A stretch of 24,397 bases of DNA, from positions 1-24,397 of IMG/VR virus record IMGVR_UViG_3300042505_000192. One strand, 5' to 3'. Shown piece by piece: positions 1 to 6,457 of the stretch (positions are counted from its first letter, which is position 1; each line of letters begins with the position of its first letter). Position numbers and translations under genes: made by a program. A model generated the notes under the pieces. The model worked only from the letters and a program-made list of their open reading frames with translations, did no database searches and had not been told where the DNA came from. The DNA comes from a virus.

Positions 1-2
1 AC

Positions 3-290
3 AGGAAGGATCGCGGAGGCAATGGTGAGGAAACTCGGTATACACCCGTGAATCATGGAATGTTTATCAACGCTCAGGCAGCGATAAACATGAGCCTGAA
101 GCGATTGTGTTATGCTTCTGCTCCTGAAACCGTGTCAGTGTGGATGAAGCTGAAGAAAGCGATGAAGAAGGTTGACCCAGCCTTATCAGATCACATGGTT
201 CCGGTTTGTGTGTACAGAAATGGGATATGTCCTGAGCTGAAAGAGTGTAAGCCGGGACTTGCAAAGGTTATGCGGGCTTACGGGAGATAA
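3..290 (+). CDS. 3' end of a possible ThyX-like (FAD-dependent thymidylate synthase) gene, cut by the window edge
   Basis: The frame is open from the first codon in the window to the stop at 290, so the gene almost certainly begins upstream. A GTG at 48 is in frame but has no ribosome binding site at a useful distance, so I do not take it as the start. The visible 95 residues include NAQAAINMSLKRLCYAS, an APETVSVW stretch and a C-terminal MVPVCVYRNGICPELKEC segment. This pattern of a helix followed by a proline- and cysteine-containing tail resembles the C-terminal part of phage ThyX proteins, which make dTMP from dUMP. The RHR catalytic motif would lie upstream and cannot be checked. A nucleotide-metabolism role agrees with the DUF3310 gene that follows directly. 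The family call is tentative; the open frame itself is clear. Confidence 0.5.
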   Translation, partial: RKDRGGNGEETRYTPVNHGMFINAQAAINMSLKRLCYASAPETVSVWMKLKKAMKKVDPALSDHMVPVCVYRNGICPELKECKPGLAKVMRAYGR

Positions 291-512
291 ATGAGCGCGA
301 ACGATAAACAGATTGCTGGTAGTCATTACCAAACCCCAATCCAAGTGTGGGATTTTATTGCAGCAAATGAGCTGGATTGGTTTCAGGGTACAATAGTAAA
401 GTACATTACCCGCTGGCGACACAAAGGAGGCATTGATGATCTACTCAAAGCGCAGCATGTGCTGGAAAAGTATATAGAGGTTCAATGTGGAACAGAGACA
501 CGTGATCCATAA
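291..512 (+). CDS. DUF3310 family protein (domain found in T7 gp1.7 nucleotide kinase)
   Basis: This 73-residue protein has the DUF3310 signature over most of its length: GSHYQTPIQVWDF near the start, then GTIVKYITRWRHKGG and a DLLKAQHVLEKYI helix. The G-x-HY, IVKYI-R-x-x-x-K and DL-x-KA positions are the hallmarks of the family. The same domain occurs in T7 gp1.7, which phosphorylates dTMP and dGMP, but many phages carry it as a short stand-alone protein without proven activity. The gene starts directly after the preceding stop, with GGGAG at 282-286 as ribosome binding site. Its 3' end overlaps the next small gene by 26 bases. A role in nucleotide metabolism is inferred from the family and the ThyX-like neighbour. 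Confidence 0.75.
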   Translation: MSANDKQIAGSHYQTPIQVWDFIAANELDWFQGTIVKYITRWRHKGGIDDLLKAQHVLEKYIEVQCGTETRDP

Positions 513-657
513 GACTTGCGAGTATTGTGAGTTTTATGACATTATTAGGACTGAGTATCGTTTAGGAAACTGCGCACTGGATCACTTTCAAGAACCTATT
601 GAGGTTTCAGCGGATCATAGTTGCGATCAATGGTTAGAGAGGTCTGATGATGAGTGA
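487..657 (+). CDS. Small four-cysteine protein, possibly zinc-binding
   Basis: A 56-residue reading frame starts at GTG 487, preceded by AGAGG at 476-480 with six bases between. A second GTG at 502 lacks this site. The protein reads MEQRHVIHKTCEYCEFYD, then GNCALDHF, and ends SCDQWLERSDDE. The four cysteines are spaced C-x2-C, then C, then C, as expected of a small metal-binding fold. I know of no named family and propose none. The frame fills the otherwise empty gap between two neighbouring genes, overlapping the DUF3310 gene by 26 bases at its start and the next gene by eight bases (ATGAGTGA) at its end. This tight packing and the good ribosome site are the main support. Confidence 0.65.
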   Translation: MEQRHVIHKTCEYCEFYDIIRTEYRLGNCALDHFQEPIEVSADHSCDQWLERSDDE

Positions 658-844
658 ACTTTCATGTAGCGTGGGATTTCACATTGATAATCCAGGCGAA
701 GCAAATTCAAAAGAGCGTGTTATGCTGCAATTGACTAGTGATGCATCAATAGTGGCTCATTTACTGAGCGCTAAATCCGCACGAAATTTAGCTTTGCAGC
801 TATGGATGATGGCTGATCAAGTGAAAGAGGATGATAATGAGTGA
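650..844 (+). CDS. Hypothetical small phage protein (64 residues)
   Basis: The product begins MSELSCSVGFHI and ends SARNLALQLWMMADQVKEDDNE in two stretches. I recognise no family. Two adjacent ATGs are possible at 647 and 650; AGAGAGG at 636-642 lies four and seven bases upstream respectively. I prefer 650 because it makes the same eight-base ATGAGTGA overlap with the previous stop as the next two gene junctions. The C-terminal helix LWMMADQV resembles LWLMADEV at the end of the following gene, suggesting the two share a duplicated or exchanged segment. The small size and position between nucleotide metabolism and terminase genes are typical of accessory phage genes. Confidence 0.65.
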   Translation: MSELSCSVGFHIDNPGEANSKERVMLQLTSDASIVAHLLSAKSARNLALQLWMMADQVKEDDNE

Positions 845-1064
845 ATTTGACAAATGGCATGACGAGAACATTTGCGACTTATTACAGGGCAATTTACGGA
901 ACGGGTTGCTGGCTGCGTGGGAGGCCGCGCAAGAAGCAGAACGAGATAGACATAGAGCTTTCATAGCGAACTTAATTGAGAAATGGAAGGAGAGGCCTGA
1001 AGATGAGTTGGCTACAAGGTTATGGCTAATGGCTGATGAAGTGGAGGCCGCGAACAATGGGTGA
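837..1064 (+). CDS. Hypothetical small phage protein (75 residues) with charged helix
   Basis: The protein starts MSEFDKWHDENI, continues with an alanine- and glutamate-rich helical segment (LLAAWEAAQEAERDR) and ends ATRLWLMADEVEAANNG. The W-x-AAQ-x-AE pattern is common in small phage proteins of unknown role. An in-frame ATG at 831 directly abuts the AAGAGG at 825-830, leaving no spacing, so ATG 837, six bases downstream, is the better start. That start also gives an eight-base ATGAGTGA overlap with the preceding stop. The C-terminal LWLMADEV helix resembles the end of the preceding protein. No function is proposed. Confidence 0.7.
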   Translation: MSEFDKWHDENICDLLQGNLRNGLLAAWEAAQEAERDRHRAFIANLIEKWKERPEDELATRLWLMADEVEAANNG

Positions 1065-1353
1065 AGGTAGCAAAATAGAAGCAAATGCTGTTAGACGGCC
1101 ACCTAATGCTGGCAAAGGCAGAGTCAAGGGTGTACCGAATAAAACCACAGCAGACGTGAGAAACATGCTGATAGCGTCTCTCGATGCTGTTGGTGGTCAA
1201 GCTTATCTCGAAAAGCAAGCAATAGATAATCCCAAGGCTTATTTATCGCTTGTCTCTAAGGTCATACCTTCTGAGGTAAAGAGTCAAGTAACTGGCTCAG
1301 ATGGCGGCCCAGTTCAACATTCTGTGACTGTTAAGTTCAATGATGTAAAATAG
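1057..1353 (+). CDS. terS: Putative terminase small subunit
   Basis: This 98-residue protein lies just before the terminase large subunit, separated only by an inserted HNH gene. The N terminus is basic and glycine-rich (RRPPNAGKGRVKGVPNKTT), followed by helical segments such as VRNMLIASLDAVGG and AYLEKQAIDNPKAYLSLVSKVIP. That layout, K-G-x-PNK-T followed by an L-x-D-A-V-GG-x-x-YL helix, is widespread in short phage proteins annotated as small terminase or KGG/DUF5681-like. Small terminase recognises viral DNA and regulates the large subunit. The upstream ATG at 1036 is in frame but lacks a ribosome site; GGAGG at 1043-1047 sits nine bases before ATG 1057, which also overlaps the preceding stop as ATGGGTGA. 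The functional call rests mainly on position. Confidence 0.6.
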   Translation: MGEGSKIEANAVRRPPNAGKGRVKGVPNKTTADVRNMLIASLDAVGGQAYLEKQAIDNPKAYLSLVSKVIPSEVKSQVTGSDGGPVQHSVTVKFNDVK

Positions 1354-1357
1354 ATGT

Positions 1358-1413
1358 ATGCGAGACAGGGAGGCATCCCGACTGTATCGGTTAACAGTCA
1401 GTCTCGCATTTTT
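1358..1413 (+). other. Three-way-junction RNA element with T-tract between terS and the HNH gene
   Basis: A perfect nine-base outer stem pairs ATGCGAGAC (1358-1366) with GTCTCGCAT (1401-1409). Within it are two complete inner hairpins: GGGA/TCCC (1368-1371 with 1376-1379, four-base loop) and GACTGT/ACAGTC (1380-1385 with 1394-1399, eight-base loop). Only single unpaired bases separate the helices. The outer stem runs into five T residues (1409-1413). It could be a branched intrinsic terminator, an RNA processing site, or a mark associated with insertion of the downstream homing endonuclease. The pairing is read directly from the sequence; the function is unknown. Confidence 0.6.
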
Positions 1414-1440
1414 ATAGCCGACCTTAAACCGGAGGTAGAT

Positions 1441-1923
1441 ATGATTACGCAAGCAAGATTAAAAGAGCTTTTTGATTACGACGCTTTAACTGGTGATTTG
1501 ATCAACAGAAAGCAAAGAGGCAATAGTCCAGCAGGGAAAGCTGCGTATAGAGTGATGTGGAATGGATACAAAAGAATTACTGTCGAGTACAAGCAATATG
1601 CAGCGCACCGTTTAATTTGGATGCTTCACTATGGCGAATTTCCTAAGCATGACATTGATCACATTAACGGGATCAGAGGTGACAACAGGATAGAAAATCT
1701 GCGTGAAGCAACAAGAAGCCAAAATATGCAAAATGAAAAAAAAGCACGATCCCCAAATAAAGTTGGTCTGTTAGGTGTGTGTGCCCACGGTTCAAATTAT
1801 AGAGCGCAAATTACCATCGATGGCAAATGCGTAAGGCTTGGTACGCATAAAACACCAGAAAAAGCGCATGAGGCTTATTTGCAAGCAAAAAAAGCATTGC
1901 ATCCATATCAGACTATTGCATGA
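1441..1923 (+). CDS. HNH homing endonuclease with AP2 DNA-binding domain
   Basis: The 160-residue product is a typical free-standing phage homing endonuclease. Residues 1-50 contain the LFDYDALTGDLI segment common before the nuclease. Residues 55-90 hold the HNH core: AHRLIW, then IDHINGIRGDNRIENLR with the catalytic D-H pair at 73-74 and conserved asparagines. Residues 111-154 form an AP2-type DNA-binding domain (GVCAHGSNYRAQITIDGK, then RLGTHKTPEKAHEAY). The frame is open back to 1354, but GGAGG at 1431-1435 sits five bases before ATG 1441, so that is the start. It lies between small and large terminase genes, a frequent insertion spot, and overlaps the terL start as ATGA. The A-rich codons contrast with the neighbouring portal gene, consistent with recent arrival. 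Confidence 0.93.
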   Translation: MITQARLKELFDYDALTGDLINRKQRGNSPAGKAAYRVMWNGYKRITVEYKQYAAHRLIWMLHYGEFPKHDIDHINGIRGDNRIENLREATRSQNMQNEKKARSPNKVGLLGVCAHGSNYRAQITIDGKCVRLGTHKTPEKAHEAYLQAKKALHPYQTIA

Positions 1924-3185
1924 CAGAGACTGACGCTCACTTTCCCGCTAAAATGAGGGGATTGTTTGAACCCTATCGCTATAAAGTATTTTATGGCGGT
2001 AGGGGGTCGGCAAAATCATGGAGCTTCGCTAGAGCATTGTTGATTCAAGCGGCAGAGCGTCAGCTTCGCATATTGTGTTGTCGAGAAATTCAAAAATCTA
2101 TCAGGCAATCAGTACACCAGCTGTTGGTTGACCAAATTCAATCGCTTGGCTTTGGGGCGCTGTTTACAGTTACAGAGACTGCAATCAAATGCTCTAATGG
2201 GTCAGAGTTTTATTTTGCTGGATTATCCACGCAAAGCGTAGAAAGCATTAAGTCTTTTGAGGGCATCGACATAGTATGGGCAGAGGAAAGCCAAGTGATT
2301 TCAAAGAAATCATGGGATATATTGCTGCCAACTATCCGCAAACCAAACTCTGAGATATGGGTTTCTCTTAACCCAGAACTAGATACTGATGACACATATC
2401 AAAGATTTATAGTTAACGCGCCCGATAATGCCTTGGTCGTTAAGGTAAATTGGAACGACAACCCCTATTTCCCCGCTGTGCTTGAACAGGAGCGTCTGCA
2501 TTGCCAGCAGCACAATGCGGCTGATTATGCGTGGATATGGGAAGGTAAGCCCAAGACAGTCGTTGACGGGGCTATCTATGCTGACGAGTACCAAGCATTG
2601 ATTGATGACCATAGAGTTACTCGCGTATCACATGATCCAGTCCTGAAGACTCATTGCGTGTTTGACTTGGGATGGAATGACGCAATGACTATTATCATGG
2701 TGCAGAAGTCTGGATCAGAGGCCCGCATCATTGACTATATCGAGGAAACGCATCAGACGCTCGATTGGTACAGCAACACACTAAAACAGCGCCCCTATAA
2801 CTGGGGTAAGGTATACTTACCGCATGATGCTGTCAGCAAGGACTATCGCACAGGTAAATCAGCCGCAGAGATTATGACTCAGCTAGGATGGTCTGTTGAG
2901 GTGATTCCGATTGGTGACGTAGAGCATGGGATACGCTTGAGTAGGTTACTATTTCCGCGTGTATGGATGGACAAAGAGAAAACAGCACGATTACAGGAGT
3001 GCTTAAAGCGTTATAGACGCTCAATCAATGCTACAACTAATCAACCGACCGGCCCGTTACATGATGAATATAGTCACGGTGCTGACGCATTCAGATATCT
3101 GGCCACAGCCATAGACTCAATGCGAAACGATAATATCCAGCGCAAGCGAAGCCTTGACCAAGGCGCTGGGTCTTGGATGTCTTAA
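1920..3185 (+). CDS. terL: Terminase large subunit (packaging ATPase and nuclease)
   Basis: The 421-residue protein powers DNA packaging into the prohead and cuts the concatemer. Walker A is GGRGSAKS at residues 26-33, Walker B is IDIVWAEE at 116-123, and a coupling motif SLNPEL follows at 149-154. The C-terminal nuclease domain shows FDLGWND (Asp249), LPHDAVSKD (Asp303) and HGADAFRY (Asp389), the expected acidic metal-binding set. The stretch IWVSLNPELDTDDTYQRF closely resembles Sf6 gp2 and PBSX-type terminases. Length is normal. The start codon overlaps the HNH stop as ATGA and has no clear Shine-Dalgarno in the 25 bases upstream, so translation probably depends on ribosomes finishing the HNH gene. 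The portal follows 12 bases after the stop. Confidence 0.96.
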   Translation: MTETDAHFPAKMRGLFEPYRYKVFYGGRGSAKSWSFARALLIQAAERQLRILCCREIQKSIRQSVHQLLVDQIQSLGFGALFTVTETAIKCSNGSEFYFAGLSTQSVESIKSFEGIDIVWAEESQVISKKSWDILLPTIRKPNSEIWVSLNPELDTDDTYQRFIVNAPDNALVVKVNWNDNPYFPAVLEQERLHCQQHNAADYAWIWEGKPKTVVDGAIYADEYQALIDDHRVTRVSHDPVLKTHCVFDLGWNDAMTIIMVQKSGSEARIIDYIEETHQTLDWYSNTLKQRPYNWGKVYLPHDAVSKDYRTGKSAAEIMTQLGWSVEVIPIGDVEHGIRLSRLLFPRVWMDKEKTARLQECLKRYRRSINATTNQPTGPLHDEYSHGADAFRYLATAIDSMRNDNIQRKRSLDQGAGSWMS

Positions 3186-3197
3186 CGAGAGAGATTT

Positions 3198-5351
3198 ATG
3201 AACCTAGATACAGACGCAGTGATGGATTCCTTAGGGGGGTCTGACCAAGACCCCGAGCAAAAGCTACTTAGGGAGATACGCGAACGCTTTCAGCAAGCGG
3301 TAGAGTTTGAATCTGTTAACAGACAAGATCGGCTCGATGACGTGCGTTTTGCGCGTCTAGGCGACCAGTGGCCCGAATATGCGAAATATGACCGTAATCG
3401 CCCCGGTAAAGAGCGGCCCATGCTAGTAGTCAATCGACTGCTACAGTTTAGGGATCGTGTCGTAAACGGGATCAGGCAGAATACTCCAAGCATCAGATTT
3501 CGTCCTGCTTCTAACGGCGCTGATCAAGAGACAGCAGAGGTCTTGATGGGGCTGGCTCATCACATACAGGATAATAGTAATGCAGCCATAGCATACGATA
3601 CCGCTGTTGAATGGCAGGTGGATACTGGCCTTGGTTATATCCGAGTACGTAATGACTGGTCTAGTGATACTAGCTTCGATCAAGAAATATATATCGACCG
3701 CATTCCTGATCCGTTCAAGGTCTATTACGATCCACATAGCAAGTCACCTGATGGCTCAGACGCTTGCTGGGCGATCATAGCCGAGGAAATACCTAAAGAC
3801 GAGTTCAGGCGCTTATATCCAGACGTAGACGAGACTAACTTCGACGCGGCTGGCAACGGTGATATGCAGGGCTGGTACACAAAGGACAGTGTACGCATTG
3901 CCGAATATTACTGGCTAGATCATGAGCCAGCAGAGATACAAGACCCAGAATCAGGCCAGACACGCTCCACATTCGTCAAACGCTGCATGTGGGCTAAGTG
4001 CATCGGTGATAAGGTGCTGGAACAGACTGAGGTACCTACCAAGTACATTCCTATCGTGCCCGTTGTTGGACATGAGGTCTGGCTGCAAGGTAAGTGTTAC
4101 CGCTCCGGCCTTGTACGCAATGCTAAGGACGCTCAGAGGCTCTACAACTACTATCTTTCAGCCAATGCTGAGAATGTAGCCCTAGCGCCCAAAGCCCCGT
4201 TTGTCGGGGTTGCTGGACAGTTTGAGAGTGATCCTAATTGGGGACGTGCTAATAAAGAGTCTCTCGCCTATCTTGAGTATGATCCCGTAAGCATTGCGGG
4301 GACACCTGTCGGCGCACCACAGCGCGCTATGCCTCCGCAGGCCAGCCCAGCCATCATGCAGGCTCTGCAACTCGCAGAGAATGACATCATGCAGTCAATG
4401 GGGATCTATCAGCCCAGCTTAGGTGATCAGTCTAACGAAACCTCGGGACGCGCTTTGTTGCTACGCCAGAAGCAATCCGAGGTTGGTAACTTCCATTATC
4501 AAGACAACTTGAACCGTTCTATTAGACAAGTCGGTCGCATTGTTTTGGACATGATCCCGAAAGTGTATGACAGAGCTAGAGTCCTGCGCATATTGGGTGA
4601 GGACGGTACGCCACGTGAGGTACAGATTGACCCTAATCAACAGCAGGCCTCAACGGGAACCGATAACCCTGAGATAGATAGCATCTACAACCTCGGCCTA
4701 GGTGAGTATGACGTGGTATGCGATGCTGGCCCCAGCTACGCTACCAAGCGCGATGAAGCGGCTAACATGATGCTAGCACTCACACAGGCTAACCCGCAGC
4801 TATTCCAGACCATCGGGGACCTGATGATGAAGAATATGGACTGGCCGGGGGCAGACGAGATAGCCAAGCGCTTGAAAATGCTGTTACCGCCTGAACTACA
4901 GCCAACAGCACAAGGAGAAAAGGTCGATCCTAGCGTTATTCAGGCCCAACGCATGATGGATCAAATGGCTGGCCAAATGGAGCAAATGAGTCAGGAATTA
5001 CAGTATTTACGTGATGAGCGGATACTGGCCATTCAAGACAAGGAACGTGAGTGGTTTGATAGTCAGACCAAGCGAATGCAAGCAGAGGCCGGACTGATGA
5101 CGCAGACCACAGGATTAGAGCAGCTAATTCAGACTAATCTGATTAAGATGCTTGGTCAAACTACCCCAACATTCGCAGAAGAAGACGCGCAATTCGAGCA
5201 GTTAGAGCAACAGGCCATGCAAGCCGCTATGCAAGCACCACCAGAGCCACCACAAGGCGCACCACAAGGCGCTACACGTGGACCCGGGGCAATGACACGT
5301 AAACCCGATACCGCCGCGCTAACGGGCGCACAGAAGCCAGAGCAACAGTAA
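3198..5351 (+). CDS. Portal protein (P22 gp1-like)
   Basis: The 717-residue length and sequence match the P22 portal family, which forms the dodecameric ring at one capsid vertex through which DNA enters and leaves. Recognisable blocks are RPMLVVNRLLQFRDRVVNGI and a nearby RFRPAS (P22 has an equivalent NP-x-x-x-x-YRP block), YIPIVPVVGHE near residue 283, RNAKDAQRLYNYYLSANAE, and a DAGPSYATKRDEAANMML block around residue 510. The last 150 residues are rich in Gln and Met with heptad-like helices, as in the P22 portal barrel, and end with a Pro/Gln/Gly tail. GAGAGAG lies just upstream of ATG 3198. A short GGGGTCT/AGACCCC hairpin (3236-3254, five-base loop) lies near the start of the gene. Confidence 0.93.
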   Translation: MNLDTDAVMDSLGGSDQDPEQKLLREIRERFQQAVEFESVNRQDRLDDVRFARLGDQWPEYAKYDRNRPGKERPMLVVNRLLQFRDRVVNGIRQNTPSIRFRPASNGADQETAEVLMGLAHHIQDNSNAAIAYDTAVEWQVDTGLGYIRVRNDWSSDTSFDQEIYIDRIPDPFKVYYDPHSKSPDGSDACWAIIAEEIPKDEFRRLYPDVDETNFDAAGNGDMQGWYTKDSVRIAEYYWLDHEPAEIQDPESGQTRSTFVKRCMWAKCIGDKVLEQTEVPTKYIPIVPVVGHEVWLQGKCYRSGLVRNAKDAQRLYNYYLSANAENVALAPKAPFVGVAGQFESDPNWGRANKESLAYLEYDPVSIAGTPVGAPQRAMPPQASPAIMQALQLAENDIMQSMGIYQPSLGDQSNETSGRALLLRQKQSEVGNFHYQDNLNRSIRQVGRIVLDMIPKVYDRARVLRILGEDGTPREVQIDPNQQQASTGTDNPEIDSIYNLGLGEYDVVCDAGPSYATKRDEAANMMLALTQANPQLFQTIGDLMMKNMDWPGADEIAKRLKMLLPPELQPTAQGEKVDPSVIQAQRMMDQMAGQMEQMSQELQYLRDERILAIQDKEREWFDSQTKRMQAEAGLMTQTTGLEQLIQTNLIKMLGQTTPTFAEEDAQFEQLEQQAMQAAMQAPPEPPQGAPQGATRGPGAMTRKPDTAALTGAQKPEQQ

Positions 5352-5366
5352 ACACTAGAGGGCAAT

Positions 5367-6230
5367 ATGAGCGATGACATTATCGAAAGCACAGCAGAAA
5401 CAATTATTGACGATGTACCTGCCGAACTCACCGATGAAAACCCGGTGGAAGTGGAGGACGCTGGACAATCGGAGGGTGAAGAAGTTCCTGAACCCAAGGC
5501 CGAAAAAGACCCTTGGTATAAGCGCAGGATCGACGAGCTAACGCGAGATAAGCATGAGGCCCGCAGACAGGCCGAGAGGCTTGAAAAGGTTTTGGAGCAG
5601 CAAGAGCAGATGCTGCGCCAATTCTCGCAAAATAACGCACCACAGGCGGTCCAAGGCCCTGTTGCGCCCAATGCTGATGACTATGTGGGCGGCGAGTTCG
5701 ATCCCCGCTATATGCGTGACATGATGACGTATACACGCGAATCAGCCAAGATGGAAGCTATTGAGGCTGTTAAGCAAGAGCAGCAGGAGACTATGCAGCG
5801 TCAGGCTTTAGCGGAGCAACAGCGTAAGCTGGAGACAGCAGAAGCGGCTGCGAGAGCCAGATACAGTGATTATGATGGAGTGATTGAGCAAATTACGTCT
5901 GATCCCATGCTCGCGCAGAATCAGACCATTCGACAAGCGCTGTTAGGCTTGGATAATGGGCCAGAGATCGCTTACACGCTTGGAAAAAACTTGGATGTTG
6001 CGTATGAGATAGCGAACATGAATCCTATACAGGCTGGGATGAGGCTGGCCGAGATAATCAACCGCGCACCACGCAAGATTAGCAACACGCCCACGCCGAT
6101 CAAGCCTATCTCTGTAGTAGGAAATACGCCGGGAAATGCCAAGGACTACTCTCAAATGAGTACGGAAGATTACATCGCAGCGCGTAATGCTGATGAGAGG
6201 GCAGCACGTCAAGCCCAATATAAGCGGTAA
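5367..6230 (+). CDS. Scaffolding protein (P22 gp8-like)
   Basis: This 287-residue protein lies between portal and coat, where P22-type phages encode the internal scaffold that guides coat assembly and then exits. The first 45 residues are strongly acidic. A charged, helical middle follows (WYKRRIDELTRDKHEARR, then ERLEKVLEQQEQMLRQF), another Gln/Glu-rich coiled coil lies around residues 120-165, and the C terminus is basic (AARNADERAARQAQYKR), as needed to bind the inner face of the coat. P22 gp8 is 303 residues, a similar length. GAGGG at about 5358-5362 precedes ATG 5367. Two hairpin terminators follow the stop codon. Scaffolds diverge quickly, so the call relies on composition, length and position. 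Confidence 0.88.
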   Translation: MSDDIIESTAETIIDDVPAELTDENPVEVEDAGQSEGEEVPEPKAEKDPWYKRRIDELTRDKHEARRQAERLEKVLEQQEQMLRQFSQNNAPQAVQGPVAPNADDYVGGEFDPRYMRDMMTYTRESAKMEAIEAVKQEQQETMQRQALAEQQRKLETAEAAARARYSDYDGVIEQITSDPMLAQNQTIRQALLGLDNGPEIAYTLGKNLDVAYEIANMNPIQAGMRLAEIINRAPRKISNTPTPIKPISVVGNTPGNAKDYSQMSTEDYIAARNADERAARQAQYKR

Positions 6231-6242
6231 ATTATGTTACCT

Positions 6243-6272
6243 TAAACAGCCTCCCAAAAAGGAGGCTGTTTA
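6243..6272 (+). terminator. Terminator hairpin 1 after the scaffold gene
   Basis: A perfect 12-base-pair stem, TAAACAGCCTCC paired with GGAGGCTGTTTA around a CAAAAA loop, begins 13 bases after the scaffold stop. The T-tract is short (three T before an A), so on its own it may act as an RNA stabiliser or weak terminator. Because of its symmetry it could work in either direction. Confidence 0.75.
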
Positions 6273-6285
6273 TTGCTCTACCTCG

Positions 6286-6315
6286 AAGGCGCTATGAAAT
6301 ACTAGCGCCTTTTTT
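6286..6315 (+). terminator. Rho-independent terminator 2 between scaffold and coat
   Basis: AAGGCGCTA (6286-6294) pairs perfectly with TAGCGCCTT (6303-6311) around an eight-base loop, and the stem runs directly into a T-tract (6310-6315). This is a standard intrinsic terminator. With the hairpin just upstream it forms a double stop, so coat mRNA probably starts from a separate promoter downstream. Confidence 0.85.
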
Positions 6316-6322
6316 GCTTTTG

Positions 6323-6331
6323 TGATATAAA
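6323..6331 (+). promoter_or_regulatory. Possible extended -10 promoter for the coat gene
   Basis: TGATATAAA (6323-6331) fits an extended -10 element, TGn followed by TATAAA, five of six matches to TATAAT. No good -35 box is seen at normal spacing, which extended -10 promoters tolerate. It lies directly after a strong terminator and about 125 bases before the coat start, where a promoter is needed. The call is from consensus only. Confidence 0.4.
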
Positions 6332-6457
6332 GCATTCACCAGTGATTCATCTAGCCGTGAATCATTGCGGCAAGGTCAGACCATTCGAGGGAGCGGCTCC
6401 TGTCTGGACGAAATAAAAGGCTATCCACTTTTATTTTTTCTTTAGGAGGCGCCACTT
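6332..6457 (+). promoter_or_regulatory. Structured leader of the coat gene
   Basis: The leader contains TGATTCA/TGAATCA (6343-6349 with 6358-6364, seven base pairs). Further on, a nine-base-pair AT-rich hairpin pairs AAATAAAAG (6411-6419) with CTTTTATTT (6428-6436). The latter ends seven bases before a full AGGAGG ribosome site at 6444-6449, itself eight bases from ATG 6458. Such hairpins next to a strong ribosome site may stabilise coat mRNA or tune its translation. No coding frame is supported here. Confidence 0.5.

Noticed and set aside
1036-1056. Earlier ATG for the small terminase at 1036
   Set aside because: No ribosome site, while ATG 1057 is nine bases after GGAGG and overlaps the previous stop in the same pattern as its neighbours.
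1354-1440. Upstream extension of the HNH frame to an ATG at 1354
   Set aside because: ATG 1441 has GGAGG five bases upstream and begins at the usual family start; the extension would translate the branched hairpin and has no ribosome site.
5156-5671. 171-residue open frame on the - strand across portal end and scaffold start
   Set aside because: Ser/Cys/Ala-rich shadow of Gln-, Glu- and Ala-rich genes; no ribosome site or family signal, and it opposes two well-supported genes.
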